A DNA stretch of 64,000 nt from Clostridia bacterium (GTDB lineage Bacteria; Bacillota; Clostridia; Oscillospirales; Acutalibacteraceae). The DNA lies in NCBI GenBank assembly GCA_017416765.1, contig JAFQBE010000015.1:1-64000 (forward strand), written 5' to 3'. Position numbers and translations under genes: made by a program. The notes under the pieces were generated by a model. That model was not told where the DNA came from. It ran no database searches and saw nothing but the letters and a program-made list of their open reading frames with translations. This document shows positions 58,947 through 64,000 of this stretch, one piece after another (position 1 is the stretch's first letter; each line of letters begins with the position of its first letter).

Positions 58947-59810
58947 GTGATTATTCTGAAAGCACAATCGCAGAGCTTTGACACGCGTCAGAGCATGAAA
59001 AAGCAGACCTTTGAAATTTTCCACTACCGCGACCCCAAGATTGACGGTGTTGCCATGCACCACCATGATTTTTACGAAATTTACTTTTTTCTCAACGGTA
59101 GTGTTGAATACCGCGTAGAAGGCAGAACCTTCCTGCTTGAACCCGGCGATTTACTGCTGATAAGCCCGAACGAATTCCACCAGCCGCTTGTAAATCCCGG
59201 GGCAGCATACGAACGCATAGTATTGTGGATAGACAAAACCTACCTTGAAGGTTTTTCCTGTGAAAATGTTGATTTATCAAGCTGTTTTAAAAGCGAACTG
59301 CCGACGCATAAAAACCTGCTGCGGCTAAATGCAGTACAGCGTACTGACATAACGGAAAAGCTCAGCCTGCTTATAAAAGAATACTACAGCGATGCCTTTG
59401 CAAGTAATTTGAGCGCAACGGGCATTTTTATGCAGCTTATGGCTGAAATAAACCGTATTGCGCTTGTATCCTCCTATTCAGGCGAACCGATGAAAGAAAC
59501 TCCGCTTATATCGCAGGTGCTGCAATATATCAGCGAACACAGCAGCGAAGATTTATCGCTTGAAAATCTTGCACAGCGTTTTTATGTAAGCAAATACCAC
59601 TTATCGCATGAATTCAGCCGCGCCGTAGGCACAAGCATTTACCGCTATATAATGTTAAAGCGTCTGCTGCTTGCAAAGCAGCTGCTTGCTGACGGCAATT
59701 CACCGGGTGATGTGTGCCACCGGTGCGGATTTCAGGATTATGCCAATTTTTACCGCGCATTCAAAGCCGAATACGGTGTCAGCCCGAAAGAATACACCAA
59801 AGCTATATAA
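58947..59810 (+). CDS. AraC-family transcriptional regulator
   Basis: A 287-residue regulator with an N-terminal cupin-like ligand domain ([14 protein letters not shown] near residue 32, [16 protein letters not shown] near 62) and two C-terminal HTH motifs in residues about 185-285 ([37 protein letters not shown]). The start is uncertain: the GTG at 58947 overlaps its own GAGGTGA site, CTG at 58956 is better spaced, and ATG at 58995 lacks a site. It is divergent from uxuA and probably controls that operon in response to a hexuronate. Confidence 0.9.
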   Translation: MIILKAQSQSFDTRQSMKKQTFEIFHYRDPKIDGVAMHHHDFYEIYFFLNGSVEYRVEGRTFLLEPGDLLLISPNEFHQPLVNPGAAYERIVLWIDKTYLEGFSCENVDLSSCFKSELPTHKNLLRLNAVQRTDITEKLSLLIKEYYSDAFASNLSATGIFMQLMAEINRIALVSSYSGEPMKETPLISQVLQYISEHSSEDLSLENLAQRFYVSKYHLSHEFSRAVGTSIYRYIMLKRLLLAKQLLADGNSPGDVCHRCGFQDYANFYRAFKAEYGVSPKEYTKAI

Positions 59811-59815
59811 AGTAT

Positions 59816-59847
59816 AACACCGCTCCTTTTTACCGAGGAGCGGTGTT
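59816..59847 (+). terminator. Terminator after the AraC-type gene
   Basis: AACACCGCTCC (59816-59826) pairs with GGAGCGGTGTT (59837-59847), followed by TGATTTT. Confidence 0.88.
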
Positions 59848-59925
59848 TGATTTTGGTATAAGTTGTAGCGCAGTTCGGATAACTTCCGCCAAACCTGTTA
59901 TAAAGCATTAAGACAGAAATATTTT

Positions 59926-61674
59926 TTACGGATTTGCGTTTTTAACAAGCTCGTTAAGAACGGAAATTGTTGCAGAACCTGCAGTGCTGCCCGTGGCAAG
60001 CATTTCTTCATAGTGTCTGTGATATGTTCCGAATAATTTATCTGCGCCGTCCATATCCCAGATTGAATCGGCTATAAAGTGTGCGTAGTCATTATCGGGA
60101 AGGATATAGCCTATCGCATCGTTACAAAGACCCATTACAAGAACAGTTTTCCCTTCGGGAACAAGGCTTGCAGTTGCTTCATAGGTCCATTCAGTTCCGC
60201 AGTATGAATCCTCTGCCGAAACTACATTGCCGTAAACAAGCTGCGGTACAAGCTCACCGGGAGCTGTAAGCAAAACGATATCCTTACCTATTTCAATATA
60301 TCCTGCCTCTGTAATTATTGAATAGCCGGTTTCGCTTGAAGCATCCTCTACCGTTGTTGTTCCGATAAAGCCTTCTGTTGCACCGTAGCCTAAAAGACCT
60401 GTTTCAAGCTTCACTGCGTATTCAGTCATTTTAACATTAAGTATAGGTTCAATTTCTTTTATGTTATTCTGTGCTTCCAGCACAAGCCTTGCATATTCGT
60501 AGCCGAAAAGCATGGCTGTTTTGTAACCCTCTGCTGCGGGGTTTGCTGCAATCACCGAATCAACATCATTGACAGCCTCTTGCGGCAATTCAGACCATTT
60601 ATTTACGGAAACAGGTGCCTGTGCGCCCTGAATGAACATAAAGTTCATACCTGCATCATTAATTTTCTCTTCCATAAAAGCAGGAAAATCGGCAGAAAGA
60701 AGGTTTGTATCTTCATCAACAAGGGTGGGATGAGCACCTATGTTTGCAAAAATTGTTCCCATGGATTCTTTGTTGTCGGGAACGAATTTGAAGCAGGCAA
60801 AACGATGCTGATAGCCTTCTTCGTAATATCTTTTGTTGACTAAATACGGATATTCGTCGTTAAGATACATTCCGTTGCTTTCGTCCTTACCCATACCGAC
60901 TGTTTCAAAATAGTAAAGAGAGCCGTTTTCCATATTGAGATATGCTTCAACTATTGCATCGGCAGTACGGTCAATCATTACCTCAAGGAACTCGATGTCA
61001 GCTGACCTTTCCGCACCGAAAAAGAAGCTTTTGAGTATTTTGGGCAGCAGGTCAAGGCCGATGCCCTGCGTATCAATAACCGTATGGCAGTGAGTTGCAT
61101 TTATATTTATTGCATTTATATCGCTGATAATACCTTTATTATACAGCTTTTTTTCAACAGCTTCCCTGATAGCGCGGACATCCTTATTGGCTACACCAAT
61201 GCCGTCAACCGAAGCAAAAATTGTTGTGCCTCTGCCTGAGCCGTCGCTGAGAGCGATTGCAACTGCCTTTTGGTCATCAAAAACGCCGTCTACCTTCTGC
61301 GTAAAATAACCGCCGGTATAGTATTTTTTTGTACCGTCAATGAGATTAGCGGGAACAACGCTCTTCTTGCCGAAACCGAGTGACCATTTTGCGCCTTCAA
61401 CAGCGTCATCAATAAATTCATCTGTGCCTTCATAGAAATTTTCGCTTTCGGTTGCAAAATATTCCTCAACCGTCGGATAATCCGGGGTAGGTGCAAGCGC
61501 ACCCAGCAGGCTGATTGCACCGTCAATAATTCCGCCAAGGACACTTGTTACGGCACCTATAGCCCGGTTATGACTGCCGGCCTTGGTTGCCGCTGAGGCA
61601 TTTACGGAAAAAAGCATTGTGAATACAAGAAGCATTGCGATAAAAGAGCCGGAAAGTTTTTTCATTTTTTTCAA
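59926..61674 (-). CDS. Secreted neutral/alkaline ceramidase-like protein
   Basis: A 582-residue exported protein with a signal peptide (residues 1-28, NASA cleavage). The ceramidase-family zinc motifs are recognisable: NATHCHTVIDTQG near 192, NIGAHPTLV near 310 with SADFPAF following, and the late GLCNDAIGYILPDNDY and HYEEMLATGS. This is a divergent relative of neutral ceramidase; activity on ceramide or other N-acyl lipids is unproven. It is paralogous to the next gene on the same strand, with 78 bases in between. The promoter of the pair lies upstream of the other copy. Confidence 0.85.
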   Translation of the reverse strand: MKKMKKLSGSFIAMLLVFTMLFSVNASAATKAGSHNRAIGAVTSVLGGIIDGAISLLGALAPTPDYPTVEEYFATESENFYEGTDEFIDDAVEGAKWSLGFGKKSVVPANLIDGTKKYYTGGYFTQKVDGVFDDQKAVAIALSDGSGRGTTIFASVDGIGVANKDVRAIREAVEKKLYNKGIISDINAININATHCHTVIDTQGIGLDLLPKILKSFFFGAERSADIEFLEVMIDRTADAIVEAYLNMENGSLYYFETVGMGKDESNGMYLNDEYPYLVNKRYYEEGYQHRFACFKFVPDNKESMGTIFANIGAHPTLVDEDTNLLSADFPAFMEEKINDAGMNFMFIQGAQAPVSVNKWSELPQEAVNDVDSVIAANPAAEGYKTAMLFGYEYARLVLEAQNNIKEIEPILNVKMTEYAVKLETGLLGYGATEGFIGTTTVEDASSETGYSIITEAGYIEIGKDIVLLTAPGELVPQLVYGNVVSAEDSYCGTEWTYEATASLVPEGKTVLVMGLCNDAIGYILPDNDYAHFIADSIWDMDGADKLFGTYHRHYEEMLATGSTAGSATISVLNELVKNANP

Positions 61675-61751
61675 TCTCCTTTAAGTTAATTCTGATATCT
61701 TGTTTTGGGACACATAATGTAATGTGCAAAGCTCAAAGAATTATTGCCTCA

Positions 61752-63227
61752 TTATCTTTTTGCCGCGCTGATAAGGCTTTCTGTTTCGTTGAGAATTATC
61801 TCTGCTGTTTTTGGACCTGTTGAATTTGTTTCTTCGTAGTGATCTCTTCCTGTTTCATCGGTAGCCTTATTAATATAAGGTAAGGCTTCGTTCAGCAGGA
61901 AATCGTTTTCCGGTAGAATATAGCCAAGCTCATCGTTGCAAAGACCTATAACAAATTTATGCCTGCAATCGGTCATATCGGCAAGCACCTTTTTGTAGCT
62001 TGCTTTCCTATGGTTTGCGCTTTCCTTTTCATCAAGGAATTCGCCGTTGTAAAGCTCTGGGAAAAGCTCACCGGGGATAAGGAACACTGCAACCTCCTTA
62101 TCGCCCAATTCCATGTAGCCTACCTCGGAATAAATGCATACCTTGCTCCTCTTTTTTGTTCTGACTATGTCATTATTCAGAACATTGAGGTACCTTGCAA
62201 GAATAAGCACAACATTGTCACCGGGTATCATAATACCCCTTGATTTTATGTTGAGAATGGGGGCAAGCTCGGTTTCGTTTTCAATTGAAAGTGCAAGCTC
62301 ACCCAGCTGTTTGCCGAAGCCCTTCATGTATGCTTCACAGTCAATTGAATCTCTGTAAACCTTTTTTATTTCCTTGGCGGAAATCATGCCGCCTACAGCT
62401 CCATTAAAGAAAACAGCTTTTGAACCGGGTACGCTTTCCTCAATTTCTTTGATAAGGTATGCCGGGAAATCAGCGCTTACAAGCGATGTTGTTCCGAGAA
62501 GTTCAGCATGAGAAGCAAAATTAACTATATAAATATCGCCGGAATTATCATCGGGTGAAAAACGGAAACGGGTCAGATTTTTGTCGAATGTAACGGGAGG
62601 TCTGACATCAGCCTGCATATCTTCAGCAGATACATATCCCATAAAAATCCTGCCGTCTTTTCTGTTCTCAAAAGCAGCAATAACAGCCTGAGCAGCTTTG
62701 TTTTTAAGGCTTTCCAAAAAGGCTTTATCTTTGCCGCTTTTGTAAATTTTTTCACCCCAGAGTCCCTGGGTGTCTATACCTGCATGCGTATGGGTGGAGG
62801 AAATGTTGATTGACTTTATTTTTCCGAGTCTGCCGCTTTCAAGCACAAGCTTTCTGATATCATTTATATCTCTCCTGCTTATACCTACACAATCAAGAGA
62901 ACAAAAAATTACTCCGCCGCTGCCTCGGTTATCGTCAATATAAACAGCCCTTGCATACAGCTCATCAAGCACACCTTTTACGGGGTTGTTCGAATCGTAG
63001 CCTGCGATGTAATATGTTTTTTTATCGTAATCATCAGGTGTATATGAAGCTTTTCCGTAACCGCAGGTCCATTTTTCACCGGGAGTATATGAAAATTTTT
63101 CATCGCCTTTAAGCATAAAGCTGTCTGCTTTTTCCGATGTTGTAAAATTCTTTTTAGGTATAGTTGAAACAATAAATTTTGCCAGAGCCGATACTGATTT
63201 TTTTGTGAAACTATCCTTAAAACCCAT
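61752..63227 (-). CDS. Neutral/alkaline ceramidase-like protein, copy without signal peptide
   Basis: A 491-residue paralogue of the previous gene. The start at 63227 has GGAGGAG close upstream; the in-frame GTG at 63266 lies between the -35 and -10 boxes and cannot be transcribed from that promoter. Shared motifs are SSTHTHAGIDTQGL near 156, FASHAELLG with LVSADFPAYL near 250, GLCNDELGYILPENDF near 435 and HYEETNSTGPKTAE near 470. It lacks a signal peptide, so the two copies should act in different compartments. Confidence 0.85.
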   Translation of the reverse strand: MGFKDSFTKKSVSALAKFIVSTIPKKNFTTSEKADSFMLKGDEKFSYTPGEKWTCGYGKASYTPDDYDKKTYYIAGYDSNNPVKGVLDELYARAVYIDDNRGSGGVIFCSLDCVGISRRDINDIRKLVLESGRLGKIKSINISSTHTHAGIDTQGLWGEKIYKSGKDKAFLESLKNKAAQAVIAAFENRKDGRIFMGYVSAEDMQADVRPPVTFDKNLTRFRFSPDDNSGDIYIVNFASHAELLGTTSLVSADFPAYLIKEIEESVPGSKAVFFNGAVGGMISAKEIKKVYRDSIDCEAYMKGFGKQLGELALSIENETELAPILNIKSRGIMIPGDNVVLILARYLNVLNNDIVRTKKRSKVCIYSEVGYMELGDKEVAVFLIPGELFPELYNGEFLDEKESANHRKASYKKVLADMTDCRHKFVIGLCNDELGYILPENDFLLNEALPYINKATDETGRDHYEETNSTGPKTAEIILNETESLISAAKR

Positions 63228-63257
63228 GCCCACTCCTCCAAAAAACTGTATATCTTT

Positions 63258-63285
63258 ACTATACACTTATTTTGGGAAAATTCAA
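63258..63285 (-). promoter_or_regulatory. Promoter of the ceramidase-like pair
   Basis: On the minus strand, TTGAAT (complement of 63280-63285), 16-base spacer, TATAGT (complement of 63258-63263), about 25 bases before the start codon. Confidence 0.7.
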
Positions 63286-63357
63286 GTATTATTTCTTGCT
63301 TTTTCTTATTTTTTATGATACTCTCATTGTATACCGGATTGAGGGTGGTGAAAATTA

Positions 63358-63918
63358 ATGCTATTGATAAGAAAATACGAGGAAAAGGACCGTGGTGATG
63401 TTCACTTTGTATGCCACAACAGTGACGGTCCGGAAGAGGTTCCGGATTTTCTGACAGGCAAGTTTTATCATAACACGTTCTGTAATTATTACATTGAACA
63501 CGAGCCTGAAAACTGCTTTGTTCTTGACGATGGCGGAAAAGCTGTCGGCTATATCATCTGTACAGAAAATTTTGATAATTTCAAGGAGATTTTTGACAGA
63601 GATTATCTGCCTCTTTCTGACAGCTTCGGTGAGGGCAGATATGATTGGGCCTCCACCGCATACAATGCTCAGGAAAGGTTCAAGGACGAATATCCTGCTC
63701 ATTTCCATGTAGATATTCTTCCCGAATATCAAAGAATGGGTATGGGCGGCAAGCTTGTTGACACCCTATGTAACCATCTGGCAGGGAAAGGAATTTCCGG
63801 CGTCTGCCTTACTTGCGGACCGAGAAACGAAAGGGCTGTAAACTTCTACAAAAAACATAATTTCACCCTTTTGTCAATCGACCATGATGATGCTTGCTTT
63901 GGCAAAAAGCTCTCATGA
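63358..63918 (+). CDS. GNAT-family N-acetyltransferase
   Basis: A 186-residue acetyltransferase. The acetyl-CoA motif is in LPEYQRMGMGGKLVDTL near 120, and the closing strands carry NERAVNFYKKHNF. An N-terminal YEEKDRGDVHFV start is typical of the family. GAGGGTGGTG precedes the ATG. The substrate is unknown; the gene is divergent from the ceramidase-like pair and followed by another gene after 44 bases. Confidence 0.88.
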   Translation: MLLIRKYEEKDRGDVHFVCHNSDGPEEVPDFLTGKFYHNTFCNYYIEHEPENCFVLDDGGKAVGYIICTENFDNFKEIFDRDYLPLSDSFGEGRYDWASTAYNAQERFKDEYPAHFHVDILPEYQRMGMGGKLVDTLCNHLAGKGISGVCLTCGPRNERAVNFYKKHNFTLLSIDHDDACFGKKLS

Positions 63919-63962
63919 AACAAAAACTTTATTATTAAAATTACTGAACAGGAGAAATAATT

Positions 63963-64000
63963 ATGGCATCACCGGCTTTGGTTGAACAGCTTTATCAGGC
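63963..64000 (+). CDS. Start of a gene cut by the window end
   Basis: ATG at 63963 with AGGAG ten bases upstream begins MASPALVEQLYQ and runs out of the window. Twelve residues are too few to identify it. It is co-oriented with the GNAT gene and close enough to be in its operon. Confidence 0.7.
   Translation, partial: MASPALVEQLYQ

Noticed and set aside
63228-63266. Longer N-terminus for the second ceramidase-like gene from GTG at 63266
   Set aside because: That codon falls between the -35 and -10 boxes, so it would not be transcribed from the only good promoter.
1-64000. CRISPR array, prophage or integrative element
   Set aside because: No regularly spaced repeats, integrase, capsid or conjugation genes were seen; the repeats present are short intergenic elements.

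Overview
The window looks like chromosome from an anaerobic gut-type Clostridia (Oscillospiraceae/Ruminococcus-like). Supporting signs are a SCIFF ranthipeptide locus, a T-box leader on thrS, a short holin-like type I toxin, iron-sulfur L-serine dehydratase, glycoside/hexuronide (GPH) carriers, DUF6273 and BspA/Big2-like secreted proteins, and sigma-A promoters of TTGACA-17-TATAAT type. No rRNA, prophage, CRISPR array or intact transposase is visible. The taxonomic call is inference from gene content, not from a marker phylogeny.

Layout. 1-2360: a tandem pair of secreted surface proteins (the first only as its last codons) next to GTAGGGG-type and REP-like repeats. 2435-6989: housekeeping genes trpS, rpsU, a YqeG phosphatase, an M24 aminopeptidase, a lipid kinase and a GNAT. 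7007-7328: a compact type I toxin-antitoxin unit. 7360-10257: thrS-dut behind a T-box leader that carries an extra 159-nt structured domain. 10261-17453: a complete arginine operon argGHCJBD with ARG-box-like operators. 17452-20640: a flippase and malQ. 20634-23658: scfA-scfB with a PLP decarboxylase. 23667-28546: nanA, a DUF6273 secreted protein, MITE-like repeats bracketing a DUF559 endonuclease-like gene, and sdaAB-sdaAA behind a structured leader. 28600-39709: tRNA-Arg(CCG), a lipoprotein, an XRE regulator, CapA/SGNH genes, a GPH carrier, a glutaminase-A-like (DUF4965) protein, tRNA-Leu(CAG), a sialidase-like protein and a methyltransferase. 39728-41745: an MFS carrier and a repeat-rich gap. 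41746-47970: a six-gene minus-strand operon (AI-2E-like exporter, ABC pair, degenerate GDPD-like protein, serine hydrolase, YhhN). 48018-55196: a RACo-like ferredoxin/ASKHA protein, a second GPH carrier, a second flippase and mutS2. 55218-59847: the uxuA-uxuB-eda-kdgK operon with a divergent AraC regulator. 59926-64000: two ceramidase-like paralogues, a GNAT and the start of one more gene.

How the genes work together. The arginine genes encode everything from N-acetylglutamate recycling (ArgJ) to ArgG/ArgH except carbamoyl-phosphate synthase and ArgF. The uxuAB-eda-kdgK set takes D-fructuronate to pyruvate plus glyceraldehyde-3-phosphate and lacks only the UxaC isomerase locally. Sialidase-like protein, NanA and three sugar carriers suggest host- or plant-glycan foraging. 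The least ordinary items are the toxin-antitoxin unit with mirrored promoter leaders, the extra domain on the thrS T-box, a DUF559 gene whose ribosome binding site is supplied by a mobile-type repeat, a seven-cysteine SCIFF precursor, and the leader of the serine dehydratase operon.
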